From the NCBI RefSeq assembly GCF_017873215.1, contig NZ_JAGGKA010000006.1:142476-206475 (forward strand): 64,000 nucleotides of DNA, given 5' to 3'. Positions within the stretch are counted from its first letter, which is position 1; each line of letters begins with the position of its first letter. Shown here in pieces: positions 19,899 through 29,583 of this stretch. The notes under the pieces are model-generated. The model searched no databases. It was not told the origin of the DNA and worked only from the letters and a program-made list of their open reading frames with translations. The DNA is from Clostridium tetanomorphum. Its GTDB lineage: Bacteria > Bacillota > Clostridia > Clostridiales > Clostridiaceae. Position numbers and translations under genes: made by a program.

Positions 19899-20161
19899 TT
19901 CTCCTCTTCCTCCCTTTCTGCTACTTTTTTTAAAGTAATTATAAATATAAATGGTGTAAGTATTGCTCCAACTGCTCCTTCTGCTATAGCAACATCAGGA
20001 GCTCTTAATAATAAAAATTCTAAGGCAATAAATGTTCCTACTGCAGAAGATGCAATTATACACGGTAAAATATCATCAATTATTGCGGTAAAAATAGCTG
20101 ACACTACTATTCCTATTACTACTATAATGTTTAAAAAACTAATATTAAATAATGACGTCAT
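19895..20161 (-). CDS. DUF4040 subunit (MbhD type)
   Basis: 88 residues, three TM helices, with RAPDVAIAEGAVGAILTP, the DUF4040 signature found in MrpA C-termini and in MbhD. Here it is a free-standing subunit. It directly abuts the MrpG-like gene and overlaps the next gene by four bases. Confidence 0.92.
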   Translation of the reverse strand: MTSLFNISFLNIIVVIGIVVSAIFTAIIDDILPCIIASSAVGTFIALEFLLLRAPDVAIAEGAVGAILTPFIFIITLKKVAEREEEEK

Positions 20162-20497
20162 CTATTTTCCCTCCTCAGCTTTTTCATAAGAGCTTTTTTG
20201 TAACATAGATGTTCCAATTTTATAGGCTGCTTTAGTCATTGCATGAGATGCAGCTGGATTGGTTAAAATAATAAATACTCCCATAGTTATAGACTTTATC
20301 CCTATAGCTGTATTACCAATATAAAAACCATAAATAGATGCTGCTATAAGTACGGGAAGTCCTCCCATAGTTACTATATTAGTTGAAGAATGAATTCTAC
20401 AAAAAGTATCTGGCATTCTTAACATTCCTACAACCCCTGCTAATATAAAAAATAAACCTATGATTAGAAATAAATCTATAATAATTTTTACTATCAT
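20162..20497 (-). CDS. MrpG-like subunit (MbhC type)
   Basis: 111 residues, three TM helices; GVVGMLRMPDTFCRIHSSTN is the diagnostic MrpG segment. Part of the Na+/H+ antiporter-like module. The stop immediately precedes the DUF4040 gene and the start overlaps the MrpF-like gene by four bases. Confidence 0.93.
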   Translation of the reverse strand: MIVKIIIDLFLIIGLFFILAGVVGMLRMPDTFCRIHSSTNIVTMGGLPVLIAASIYGFYIGNTAIGIKSITMGVFIILTNPAASHAMTKAAYKIGTSMLQKSSYEKAEEGK

Positions 20498-20757
20498 AGT
20501 TTCCCCTCCAAGTATTTAGAAATAAGAATAGTACCTATAAATCCAAGTAAAGTTATTATAAGTCCTAAATCTATATAAAGAGATCTTCCCTCATAACATC
20601 CAAATAAAACCATTACAAGTCCTACCATAACATCAATAGAATCTACCGCTACAACTCTATCAATAATATTAGGTCCAATAAACACTCTATATAAAAGTAG
20701 AAAACTTAAAAAGATTATTAAAATAGATATGAAAATAAATTCAAATGACATATCCAT
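20494..20757 (-). CDS. MrpF-like subunit (MbhB type)
   Basis: 87 residues, three TM helices; RVFIGPNIIDRVVAVDSI is the MrpF signature. The start codon shares one base with the stop of the MrpE-like gene (TAATG), a strict coupling arrangement. Confidence 0.93.
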   Translation of the reverse strand: MDMSFEFIFISILIIFLSFLLLYRVFIGPNIIDRVVAVDSIDVMVGLVMVLFGCYEGRSLYIDLGLIITLLGFIGTILISKYLEGKL

Positions 20758-21278
20758 TACTTAAAAATCCTCCTTATCCACGGTTCAAATGTTCCCTTTA
20801 TAATTTGGGATGCTGCTTTTTCTTCTTTTGTTTTTACATCAATCCAATGTACATACATATATACCTTATCATTCTTCTCAATTATATTCATAGTAATAGT
20901 ACCTGGAGTTAAAGTTATGCAATTTGCTAACATTGCTAAGCCATAATCTGATTTTAAATCTGTTTCTATTTTCACAATACCTGGATTAACATTTATCTTA
21001 GGTGAGAGCGCTCTTTTAGCTACATCCCAATTGGCTTTTACAAGTTCTAATGTATAGCTAGGTATAAACATTAGTAACCACAATATTCTATTTTTTTTTA
21101 ATATCCAAAATGGATCTTCTTTAATGAAAAAAGATGAAGCAAAGATTCCTATAAATACAGAGACTATAATGCCTCCAATCAGCTCTTCTCCTATATTAGA
21201 TATAGAATAACTTCCAATATAGATAAGCCATAGAATAAAAGAAAATATAGCTGTTGAAAATATGGATTTAGCTTTCAT
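20757..21278 (-). CDS. MrpE-like subunit (MbhA type)
   Basis: 173 residues with N-terminal TM helices and a C-terminal soluble tail. NCITLTPGTITMNI is the conserved MrpE motif. It is the first of the seven Mrp-type genes and follows hypB by 11 bp, which places maturation and membrane genes on one transcript. Confidence 0.93.
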   Translation of the reverse strand: MKAKSIFSTAIFSFILWLIYIGSYSISNIGEELIGGIIVSVFIGIFASSFFIKEDPFWILKKNRILWLLMFIPSYTLELVKANWDVAKRALSPKINVNPGIVKIETDLKSDYGLAMLANCITLTPGTITMNIIEKNDKVYMYVHWIDVKTKEEKAASQIIKGTFEPWIRRIFK

Positions 21279-21289
21279 TTTATTCCTCC

Positions 21290-21940
21290 TTATCTATTTT
21301 TCATCTTACTTTGCAACCAGTTTACAAATTCATCTACTCCATCACCAGTAATAGAGTTAACACTAAATATTTGAATATTGGGATTAGCTCCTTTTCCTTT
21401 TTCCTTAATTCTTTCTTCATTAAAATTAAAATATTCTTTTAAGTCATATTTACTAATTATCAAAGCATTTGCATTGGCAAACATCAATGGATATTTTTCC
21501 ACTTTATCGTCTCCCTCAGGAATACTTAATAAAGCAATTTTTAAATGCTCCCCTATTTGAAATTCAGCTGGACATACTAAATTTCCTATATTCTCAACTA
21601 TTAATATATCTAAATCATTTAAATTAAACTCTGGTAATATTTTCTTTATAGACATAGCCTCTATATGGCAAGCCCCTTCTGTATTAAGTTGAACTACAGG
21701 TATATTCATTGATGCAATTTTTTCAGCATCCAATTTCCCAGCTATATCTCCTTCTATTACAGCCACTTTATATTCACTTCTTAATTTTTCAATTAATTTA
21801 GTTATAAATGTAGTTTTACCACCGCCAGGTGATCCCATAACATTTATCATGAATATACCTTTTTCATTTAATAATTCTTGTATTTCGTTATGACAATTTT
21901 CATTCCACTCCATAATTTGTCTAACAACCTTTATTTCCAT
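21290..21940 (-). CDS. hypB: Hydrogenase nickel incorporation GTPase HypB
   Basis: 216 residues, cytosolic GTPase that helps load Ni into the large subunit. The P-loop is GSPGGGKTT (about 36-44), with metal-site residues in EGACHIEA. No N-terminal His-rich nickel-storage stretch is present. AAGGAGAGT precedes the ATG. It lies three bases after hypA. It would act on the large subunit encoded two genes upstream. Confidence 0.96.
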   Translation of the reverse strand: MEIKVVRQIMEWNENCHNEIQELLNEKGIFMINVMGSPGGGKTTFITKLIEKLRSEYKVAVIEGDIAGKLDAEKIASMNIPVVQLNTEGACHIEAMSIKKILPEFNLNDLDILIVENIGNLVCPAEFQIGEHLKIALLSIPEGDDKVEKYPLMFANANALIISKYDLKEYFNFNEERIKEKGKGANPNIQIFSVNSITGDGVDEFVNWLQSKMKNR

Positions 21941-21943
21941 AGT

Positions 21944-22285
21944 TTACTCTCCTTTTATAGAATCTATATAAAATTCATTTCCCTTTAAAATTTTAATATT
22001 AAAACTATTACAATTTGGGCAACAAAAATTTATTTTTTCCATAACACATATATTATTGCAATCTCTACATTGTATTTCTATTGGAATTCTTTCAACTTTT
22101 ATTTCTGCTCCCTGTAATATAGAGTCTTTGCTTATTATGTCAAAATAATATTGTATGCACTGCGGTACTATTCCAGATAGCTCTCCCACCTTTAGTCTTA
22201 TTTCTTCAATCTTTTTTAAATTATTTTTATTTCCTTCTTCTATACAAATCTTTACAATGCTTTGTGTTAAAGATAGTTCATGCAT
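21944..22285 (-). CDS. hypA: Hydrogenase nickel metallochaperone HypA
   Basis: 113 residues. It begins MHELSLTQ, whose His2 binds Ni. A structural zinc site is formed by CRDC and CPNC. The frame extends upstream inside the large-subunit gene, but family length and the MHE start fix the ATG at 22285, one base after the large-subunit stop. It works with HypB. Confidence 0.96.
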   Translation of the reverse strand: MHELSLTQSIVKICIEEGNKNNLKKIEEIRLKVGELSGIVPQCIQYYFDIISKDSILQGAEIKVERIPIEIQCRDCNNICVMEKINFCCPNCNSFNIKILKGNEFYIDSIKGE

Positions 22286-22286
22286 T

Positions 22287-23369
22287 TTATCTGTCCAAGC
22301 ATGAGAAACAAGGATCAATGCTTGCTACTATAAGTCCAGCATCTGCTATAGTATTTCCTTTAAGCATGGCTGGCAATGAAGCTGCATTTCTAAAGGTAGG
22401 CACATGTATATTTACTCTTCTATTCCCTTGTCCTCCGTCTGTAACTATATAATAAGTCAATTCACCTCTTGGCGCTTCAATTCTAACACAATATTCTCCC
22501 GCTGGAACCCTTGGAATTTTAAAACCTAAATTTATTGGAGTATCAGGCATATTTTGAGCTGCTTGAGTTATTATTCTAATACTTTCTCCAATTTCTAAAA
22601 GTCTAACTAATACTCTTGAAAATACATCTCCATTCTTCTGTACAATCATATTAAAATTGAAATCTTCATAAGAACAATATGGATCTATTTTTCTTACATC
22701 AACTTCTAGTCCTGAAGCTCTTCCATGTGGCCCTGAAAGTCCATATATCCATGCCTCATCATAACTTAATATCCCAACTTTTTTTGTTCTCATGGCTATA
22801 GTTTTATCTCCTCCGAATATATCTAATATTCTTTCATAAGGCTCTTTCATTTCTTCAATAATCATTAAAAGATCATTTAATGATTTTTCGTCTATATCTC
22901 TTCTAGCGCCTCCAATTATATTCATTGCATAATTTACTCTATTTCCAGTTAAAGTTTCTAAAGCTTCCATAACCTTTTCCCTTGCAGAAAAAGTGTACAT
23001 AAAAGCACTATCAAAACCTATTATATGAGCAGCTAATCCTAGAAGTAAAAAATGAGAATGTAATCTTTCTAATTCAGAAATTATTACCCTTATATAAGAC
23101 CCTCTTTTTGGCACTTCTAATCCAGCAATATTCTCAATCCCTAAACAATAAGCTAAACTATGTGAGTGAGAACATATACCACATACTCTTTCTACTAAAG
23201 TTATAGTTTGTATAAAGTTTTTTTCTTGTGCTAATTTTTCTATTCCTCTATTGTTATACCCAATATAAACCTGTGCATCTTCTATAGATTCGCCATCAGT
23301 ATAAAGTTTTACATGTACTGGTTCTTCTAAAGCTGGGTGATATGGTCCAATTGGAATTACGTAACTCAT
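22287..23369 (-). CDS. [NiFe]-hydrogenase large subunit (group 4, Mbh/Ech type)
   Basis: 360 residues, NuoD/hydrogenase large subunit. The active-site cysteines are in ERVCGICSHSHS (about residues 60-70) and in C-terminal DPCFSC, three residues from the end (DPCFSCLDR-stop). There is no C-terminal extension beyond this motif, so maturation should not need an endopeptidase, and none is seen in the operon. It reduces protons to H2 with electrons from the small-subunit cluster. It is preceded by a NuoC-like gene. Confidence 0.96.
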   Translation of the reverse strand: MSYVIPIGPYHPALEEPVHVKLYTDGESIEDAQVYIGYNNRGIEKLAQEKNFIQTITLVERVCGICSHSHSLAYCLGIENIAGLEVPKRGSYIRVIISELERLHSHFLLLGLAAHIIGFDSAFMYTFSAREKVMEALETLTGNRVNYAMNIIGGARRDIDEKSLNDLLMIIEEMKEPYERILDIFGGDKTIAMRTKKVGILSYDEAWIYGLSGPHGRASGLEVDVRKIDPYCSYEDFNFNMIVQKNGDVFSRVLVRLLEIGESIRIITQAAQNMPDTPINLGFKIPRVPAGEYCVRIEAPRGELTYYIVTDGGQGNRRVNIHVPTFRNAASLPAMLKGNTIADAGLIVASIDPCFSCLDR

Positions 23370-23411
23370 ACTTCATACCTCATCTTTCTAATATTGATGT
23401 TATATAAATTT

Positions 23412-23801
23412 TTATCCTTCATTTTTTACTTTATACTTTTTTCTTAATTCTTCCATAGGTGTTACAAGTATCTGTCCAGAGCCATCAAAATCATCTGGCA
23501 AAAATAGTCTATCTCCCTTATTTAATCCGTCAAATTCAATGTCCATTACTTCACATATATCCTCTTCACACCACTGTGCAGAACCTTTATATATATGGGT
23601 AATTGTGGGAAGTACTTTCTCTCCTTTGCATATAAATGTTTTTAGATTTCCATCTATATCAAAATTATATGCTATTACATTGTTTCCTTCTTTATCTACA
23701 TATCCATTCATAATTACAAGTCTTCTCTTTTCATTTAACATATTTTCAGCCATTTTTATAATTTCATCTTTAGATACATATGTTATATCACTTTTATGCA
23801 T
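23412..23801 (-). CDS. NuoC-like hydrogenase subunit (MbhK/EchD type)
   Basis: 129 residues related to the 30-kDa complex I subunit. GSAQWCEEDICEVMDIEFDG is the recognizable conserved stretch that contacts the large subunit. The N-terminal part is weakly conserved. It lies between hypE and the large-subunit gene with short spacings (15 and 42 bp). Confidence 0.85.
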   Translation of the reverse strand: MHKSDITYVSKDEIIKMAENMLNEKRRLVIMNGYVDKEGNNVIAYNFDIDGNLKTFICKGEKVLPTITHIYKGSAQWCEEDICEVMDIEFDGLNKGDRLFLPDDFDGSGQILVTPMEELRKKYKVKNEG

Positions 23802-23816
23802 AACTACATTCTCCTT

Positions 23817-24815
23817 TTAACATATTCTAGGTAAAAGATCATAGGTTAACTTATTTAAAATCCTTTTTCCTCCAAAAGCTGTGTTAAGAAGTATTTTAGA
23901 ATTTGTATAATCTACTACTTCTCCTATAATTCTTGCATTTGTACATCCAATATTCATTAAATCTTCTATTATATTTTCACAGACTTCTTCTGATATAATT
24001 GCCACAGCTTTCCCTTCATTTGCTATATATAAAGGATCTAATCCTAATAATTTACATGCTCCTATTACTTCTCTATCTATTGGTATCTTCTCTTCCTCAA
24101 TTTGTATAGAAAAATTTTCTCTTTCTACAAATTCATTTAAAGTAGTAGCCAATCCCCCTCTAGTTGGATCTCTTAGTATTTTTACTTTCTCCTTATATTT
24201 TAAAATAGTATATACTATTTTATTTAAAGGAGCACAATCAGACTTTATAGTATTTTCTAACAAACTTTCTCTTGCACATAAAATTGATATACCATGATTT
24301 CCTATACTACCAGTTAATATTACCTTATCACCTACTTTTATTCCTTTTTTATCTAAATCTACACCTAAAATTTTTTCTCCTATACCAGCAGTATTTATAT
24401 ATATCCCATGGCCATGACCTTTATCTACTACCTTAGTGTCTCCGGTTACCACTTGTACTTTAGCCTCTTCTGCTGTTTTTTTTATAGAAAAAATTATTTT
24501 CTTTAGTTCATCTATTTTAAAACCCTCTTCTAAAATTAATGATAGACTCAAATATTTAGGAACACTTCCACACATTAATAAATCATTTACCGTACCACAA
24601 ACACTTAATTTACCAATATCTCCTCCTGGGAAAAAATAAGGATTAATTACAAAACTATCAGAAGAAAAAGCTATTTCCTCTGATATATTAAGTAAAGCAC
24701 CATCCCCTAACACATTTAATTTTTCATTTCCTATAGCAGGTACTATTATTTCTTCAATAAGATTAGAAGTTTTTTTCCCTCCATTACCATAAGACATAGA
24801 TATAAATTCATCCAA
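23817..24815 (-). CDS. hypE: Hydrogenase maturation protein HypE
   Basis: 332 residues, PurM-like dehydratase that converts the HypF-delivered carbamoyl on its C-terminal Cys to a cyanide ligand. The essential C-terminal PRIC motif is intact. The ATP-binding segment DGALLNISEE and the VTGDTKVVDKGH region are visible. Start at 24815 chosen; MSYGNGGK seven residues in is an alternative. HypF, its partner, is not encoded in this window. Confidence 0.96.
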   Translation of the reverse strand: MDEFISMSYGNGGKKTSNLIEEIIVPAIGNEKLNVLGDGALLNISEEIAFSSDSFVINPYFFPGGDIGKLSVCGTVNDLLMCGSVPKYLSLSLILEEGFKIDELKKIIFSIKKTAEEAKVQVVTGDTKVVDKGHGHGIYINTAGIGEKILGVDLDKKGIKVGDKVILTGSIGNHGISILCARESLLENTIKSDCAPLNKIVYTILKYKEKVKILRDPTRGGLATTLNEFVERENFSIQIEEEKIPIDREVIGACKLLGLDPLYIANEGKAVAIISEEVCENIIEDLMNIGCTNARIIGEVVDYTNSKILLNTAFGGKRILNKLTYDLLPRIC

Positions 24816-24840
24816 AAATAAAACCCCTTTTCTTTTCCAT

Positions 24841-25902
24841 TCAATCTAAATACTTATAATAAGATGCACAACTGCCCTCTACGGATACCATACAAGGACC
24901 TATGGGATTTTCTGGAGTACATATTTTTTTAAATAGTTTGCACTCTGTAGGTTTTTTAATACCCTTTAAAATCTCACCACATTGACAAATATTATGTTCA
25001 TTAAATTTATATTCAAATGGATATATATTTTCTATATCATATTGTTTATATTTGTGTTTTATTTTAAATCCACTATCATTTATAATGCCAATTCCTCTCC
25101 AGTAATCTTCTTTCTTGCAGAATACCTCTTCTATAGTTCTCAAAGCCATTGTATTTCCTTCTTTACTAACAACAGATGTATAGAAATTTTTTAATTCAAT
25201 CTTTTCTTCTTTAATCATTTTTACTATGTGAAAAAGAGCTAAAATTATCTCATCCATATTAAATCCCGCTATTACACCAGCACATTTATAATGTTTTAAA
25301 AACTTAAATCCATTTTCACCTATTATCACTCCAACATGCCCCGGACATAAAAATCCTTGAATATTTAACTGCCTATCTTCTAGCAATGATCTCATTACAG
25401 GTTCTACACTTTTATGCAAAGATAAAACATAAAAGTTATTAACTTTTTTATCCTTAGCTTCTTTTATAGCTACAGCAGTATGAGGAGTAGTAGTTTCAAA
25501 TCCTATTCCTAAAAATAATATTCTTTTATGTGGATTTTTTATAGCTAAATTTAAAGCATCTATACTAGAATAAACTATTCTTATATCTGCCCCTAAAGCT
25601 TTAGCTTTCTCTAAAGATATATTTAATTTAGATCCTGGTACTCTTATCATATCTCCATATGTGGCTACAGTAATATTTTCATGAAGAGCTAAATTGTATA
25701 TATAATCTATATATTGATTATGGGTAACACATACAGGACATCCTGGGCCAGAAATAAGATTTATATTAGAATTCAATAAACTTCTTATACCAAATTTACT
25801 AATAGCTTCAGTATGGGTACCACATACTTCCATAATGTTAATTTCTTTATCATAAGAATTTATTTCATCTATAATCTTTAAATATTTATTTTTATAAAAA
25901 AT
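24841..25902 (-). CDS. hypD: Hydrogenase maturation protein HypD, apparent AUU start
   Basis: Fe-S scaffold that assembles Fe(CN)2CO with HypC. MEVCGTHTE and GPGCPVC carry the conserved cysteines; the C-terminal half has the [4Fe-4S] ligands (QCGEIL, ECKLF, GPCMVSVEGSCASYY). The first ATG (25833) lies directly at MEVCGTHT, has no Shine-Dalgarno, and would remove the N-terminal helix that HypD proteins carry. The frame continues upstream 23 codons to an ATT at 25902, nine bases after AGGAGG and just after an in-frame TAA. An AUU start is therefore proposed (353 aa). Confidence 0.9.
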   Translation of the reverse strand: MFYKNKYLKIIDEINSYDKEINIMEVCGTHTEAISKFGIRSLLNSNINLISGPGCPVCVTHNQYIDYIYNLALHENITVATYGDMIRVPGSKLNISLEKAKALGADIRIVYSSIDALNLAIKNPHKRILFLGIGFETTTPHTAVAIKEAKDKKVNNFYVLSLHKSVEPVMRSLLEDRQLNIQGFLCPGHVGVIIGENGFKFLKHYKCAGVIAGFNMDEIILALFHIVKMIKEEKIELKNFYTSVVSKEGNTMALRTIEEVFCKKEDYWRGIGIINDSGFKIKHKYKQYDIENIYPFEYKFNEHNICQCGEILKGIKKPTECKLFKKICTPENPIGPCMVSVEGSCASYYKYLD

Positions 25903-25922
25903 ATAAAATTACCTCCTTTAAT

Positions 25923-26150
25923 CTATATTGATTTATTATGATATTCTATAGTCTTCATTATATCTATTATTTCATTAGCTTCTTTTTCTTTAATTAAGTC
26001 CAATGCAAATCCTGCATGTGTCATAACATAATCCCCTATTTTCACACTAGGTAAAAAATCTATTCTTATTTTCTTCTTTATTCCATAAACTTCTCCTAAA
26101 GCTTCTTTATCATTAACCTCTAATATCTTAACTGGAATACCAATACACAT
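25923..26150 (-). CDS. hypC: Hydrogenase assembly chaperone HypC
   Basis: 75 residues, begins MCIGIPVKI with the essential Cys2 exposed after Met removal; GDYVMTHAGFAL is conserved. It carries the Fe(CN)2CO unit from HypD to the large subunit. It is the first gene of the hydrogenase operon, with GGGAGG upstream of the ATG. Confidence 0.96.
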   Translation of the reverse strand: MCIGIPVKILEVNDKEALGEVYGIKKKIRIDFLPSVKIGDYVMTHAGFALDLIKEKEANEIIDIMKTIEYHNKSI

Positions 26151-26438
26151 AAAGTACCTCCCTTAGATTAGATTAAAGTATAAATTTAACATTTAACCAT
26201 ATATTCCCCACAAAATTAATTTAATATACTTGCTAATAATAAAACTAGTTTATTCTCTTAATAATATATGTTATACATGGTTAAACTAATAATTATAAAA
26301 GGGGTTTTTTAGTTTTAAATTTTAAAATACTATGTTATAATATAGCTAAATACTGCCATAACTACTATAATAGAGATTTTAGAAATAATTTTTATTATTA
26401 ATTTATTAAGAAAATCTAATTGAAAAGGAGTCATACAT
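26151..26438. promoter_or_regulatory. Divergent control region of the hydrogenase operon
   Basis: AT-rich gap between hypC (minus) and an unknown plus-strand gene. A TATAAT near 26335-26340 could be the -10 for the plus gene. For the hydrogenase operon a TATACT lies about 30 bases upstream of hypC, but no convincing -35 is seen. No operator or riboswitch was recognized. Confidence 0.4.
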
Positions 26439-26846
26439 ATGGGTTTCACAGACAAATTAAATAAATATTATGCAGAAAATTATATAAAAAAATATGGAGA
26501 TAGATTAGCACAAATTCAAGGTAATGTAGTCTCCGTTAAAATTGAAGAAAAGACTATTCTTTGGATTCTTCATAAAATAACCGTTACATTACTAGTAAGA
26601 CCTGACAGAAGCAAAAATATAGTTAAATGTACTTATAAGAAAAAAAAGTGGTTTAAAAAATTAGATTTTATTTCTATTTCTCAAGGAAACTATGTTTTAG
26701 TACAAGGACTTAAAGGTAAAAAAGGAAAAGAAAATAGAGAACAACTTGAAATTATGAATATAAGAAATCTTACTACAAAAAAAGATTTAATCCCTATTGA
26801 AGGTAAAGAGCCTAAAGTTCAAAAAGTTAAAACTCGATACAAATAG
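26439..26846 (+). CDS. Hypothetical protein (135 aa)
   Basis: Not recognized. It is basic and lysine-rich, with no signal peptide or membrane helix. AAAAGGAG precedes the ATG and a strong terminator follows, so it is a real monocistronic gene. The middle part (NVVSVKIEEKTILWILHK onwards) alternates hydrophobic and charged residues like a beta-barrel. Function unknown. Confidence 0.75.
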   Translation: MGFTDKLNKYYAENYIKKYGDRLAQIQGNVVSVKIEEKTILWILHKITVTLLVRPDRSKNIVKCTYKKKKWFKKLDFISISQGNYVLVQGLKGKKGKENREQLEIMNIRNLTTKKDLIPIEGKEPKVQKVKTRYK

Positions 26847-26855
26847 ATTGAAGAA

Positions 26856-26880
26856 AGGATTTTTGCAATGCAAAAATCCT
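26856..26880 (+). terminator. Rho-independent terminator
   Basis: 12-bp perfect arms AGGATTTTTGCA and TGCAAAAATCCT around one base, followed by TTTTT, ten bases after the stop codon. Confidence 0.85.
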
Positions 26881-27027
26881 TTTTCTAATATTGTACTATG
26901 GATAATACCCTATATGATATAAATAATATAAAAATATCTACAATTCTTAAAAGTAATTCTAAACTTCAAATGGATAAGCATCTTTTATAATAAAAATCCC
27001 ACCTAAGATTAGAATCACTCGACTTTT

Positions 27028-29583
27028 CTATTTTTTTCTATGGGAAAATAATAAATACATACTATTTATAAATGCAATTATTCCTGAAAAAAATATTACT
27101 ATACACCATTGAGCTAAAGTTAATGCTACTGTATGAAATACTTTCTGTAAAAATGGTATATAGAGTATTGCCATAATCATAATAATTGATACAGTAACTG
27201 CTCCTACCAAATATATGTTAGTAAATAACTTAATTTCAAAAATTGAATGTCTTTCAGACCTGCATTCAAAAACATGTATAAGTTGAGACATAACCAAAGT
27301 ACATAAAGCTAAAGTTCTGCAAACTTTCAAATCCATTTGATATACATATCCCATTAGAAATGCTGCTACAGTACATATCCCTATCAAACTTCCTCTTATT
27401 AATATCTTTTCTTTAAGTCCTCTGGCAAATATACTTTCATTTTTAGGTCTAGGTCTTTCCTCCATTATATCTATATCTGCTGGATCTACACCTAAAGCTA
27501 TAGCTGGAAGACCATCCGTAGCTAAATTTACAAATAAAATTTGTATAGGTAATAACGGTATTGGTAAATTTAATAGTGAAGCTAAAAACATAGTTAAAAC
27601 TTCCCCTAAATTACAAGAAAGCAAATACCTTATAAACTTTCTTATATTATCATATATTACCCTTCCTTCCTCTACTGCTGCTACTATAGTTGCAAAATTA
27701 TCATCCAAAAGTATCATTGAAGAAGCCTCTTTTGTAACATCAGTACCTGATATTCCCATAGAAATTCCTATGTCAGCCTCTTTAACTGCTGGAGCATCAT
27801 TTACTCCATCTCCTGTCATAGATACTATATTATTTGTATTTTTAAAAGCTCTAACTATTCTTAATTTATGATCAGGATTTACTCTAGCAAAAACTTTAAA
27901 ATTATCTATATTCTTTATTAAGGCCTTATCATTTAATCTATCTAATTCTTCTCCTGTTATTACCTGCGATTCATCTTTTACTATATCTAACTCTTTTCCT
28001 ATAGCGTAAGCAGTATTTTTATGGTCACCAGTTATCATTACAGGTCTTATGCCTGCTAATTTACACTTAAATACCGCATCCTTTACTTCTTTTCTTGGAG
28101 GGTCAATAATACCTGCTATTCCTATAAACACTAAATCATTTTCCAAAGAGCTATCCCTATAATTTGAAGTTTCCTTATAGGCTGCTGCAATACATCTTAA
28201 AGCTTTAAAAGACATATTCTCTACAGCTTTTAATACCTTACTTTTATAAACATTAGTAAAATTTTTCACTTCTCCATGAATTAATATATATTTACATCTT
28301 GCAATTACCCTTTCAGGTGCTCCCTTTAAGTATACATTAGTTTTAAATCCCTCTTTTATTACTACAGACATCATCTTTCTTTCAGAAGTAAAAGGTTTAT
28401 CATATATTCTTTTTCCCTTGCTTAAAAATTCCTTTAATTTATTAGTATCATTAAAGAAGGCTTTTATTAATGCTGTTTCAGTAGGATCTCCAACAAGTCC
28501 TTTTTCTAGTTTTCTTTCATTATAATCAATATTACAATCACTACAATATGTAACTGCTTTTTTAAACATAATATTTTCAGATACAGTATCTTTATCTATA
28601 TTATATAAAATATTATTAAAGTAAAAAGCCTTTACTGTCATTTTATTTTCTGTTAAAGTACCTGTTTTATCGCTACATATTACAGATGTACACCCTAAAG
28701 TTTCTACTGCTGGTAATCTTCTTACTAATGCATTCTTTTTTAACATTCTAGATACACCTAATGCTAAAGCTACAGTTACTATAGCAGGTAATCCTTCTGG
28801 AATAGCTGCTACTGCTAAGCTTACACCTAAAAGAAACATTTCATATTTATCCTGTCCCCTACTTATGCCTGTAATAGTTACTATAATGCAGATGATTATA
28901 CATATTATTACTAATACTTTTCCAAGAGAATTCAATTTTTCTTTAAGAGGAGATTTATCTTTTTCTATACTTTGCAACATATCTGCTATTTTTCCCATTT
29001 CTGTTTTCATTCCTGTAGCTATAACCTTAGCTTTAGCTTTACCTGTAAGAGCTACTGTCCCCATATATATAATATTTTCTTTTTCTTTACTACTTTTACT
29101 TACTCCTACTGATTCTCCTGTAAGTAAAGATTCGTCTATCATAAGCGATGAATCTTCTATTATAATACAATCTGCAGGCACCCTGTCTCCACTTTCTATA
29201 ACTACCAAATCCCCAATAACAATATTTTCTGCATTTATTATTTTTAAACTTCCATTCCTTATTACTTTAGCTGTAGGTGCAGCTAAAGTATTTAGTGCCT
29301 CTAAAGATTTCTCTGTTTTAAATTCTTGTATAAAACCCAAAATTCCGTTCATAATAATAATCACAAGTATTGTTATGGCATCTGCTTTTTCTCCCATAAA
29401 CCCAGAAATTGCCGTAGCTGCAATAAGAACCCATATTATAAAATCATTAAACTGCTGTAAAAAAATTCTTATTGGAGATATTTTTTCTTTTTGTTCTAAA
29501 ACATTCTGTCCATATTTTTTAAGCCTTCTCTCTGCCTCTAGTGAACTCAATCCAGAGAAAAGCTCTTTTTCGTTAACCATCAT
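27028..29583 (-). CDS. Calcium-translocating P-type ATPase
   Basis: 851 residues, P2-type ATPase with cation N- and C-terminal domains. It has the TGES actuator motif, the phosphorylation site CSDKTGTLT (about residue 310), the KGAPE nucleotide-binding motif, the TGDGVNDAPA hinge and the PEGLPA Ca-binding helix, with about ten TM helices. It exports Ca2+ from the cytosol. GGGGGG lies four bases before the ATG at 29583. It is divergent from the pyrophosphatase gene; nothing regulatory was recognized in the 284-bp gap. Confidence 0.95.
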   Translation of the reverse strand: MMVNEKELFSGLSSLEAERRLKKYGQNVLEQKEKISPIRIFLQQFNDFIIWVLIAATAISGFMGEKADAITILVIIIMNGILGFIQEFKTEKSLEALNTLAAPTAKVIRNGSLKIINAENIVIGDLVVIESGDRVPADCIIIEDSSLMIDESLLTGESVGVSKSSKEKENIIYMGTVALTGKAKAKVIATGMKTEMGKIADMLQSIEKDKSPLKEKLNSLGKVLVIICIIICIIVTITGISRGQDKYEMFLLGVSLAVAAIPEGLPAIVTVALALGVSRMLKKNALVRRLPAVETLGCTSVICSDKTGTLTENKMTVKAFYFNNILYNIDKDTVSENIMFKKAVTYCSDCNIDYNERKLEKGLVGDPTETALIKAFFNDTNKLKEFLSKGKRIYDKPFTSERKMMSVVIKEGFKTNVYLKGAPERVIARCKYILIHGEVKNFTNVYKSKVLKAVENMSFKALRCIAAAYKETSNYRDSSLENDLVFIGIAGIIDPPRKEVKDAVFKCKLAGIRPVMITGDHKNTAYAIGKELDIVKDESQVITGEELDRLNDKALIKNIDNFKVFARVNPDHKLRIVRAFKNTNNIVSMTGDGVNDAPAVKEADIGISMGISGTDVTKEASSMILLDDNFATIVAAVEEGRVIYDNIRKFIRYLLSCNLGEVLTMFLASLLNLPIPLLPIQILFVNLATDGLPAIALGVDPADIDIMEERPRPKNESIFARGLKEKILIRGSLIGICTVAAFLMGYVYQMDLKVCRTLALCTLVMSQLIHVFECRSERHSIFEIKLFTNIYLVGAVTVSIIMIMAILYIPFLQKVFHTVALTLAQWCIVIFFSGIIAFINSMYLLFSHRKK

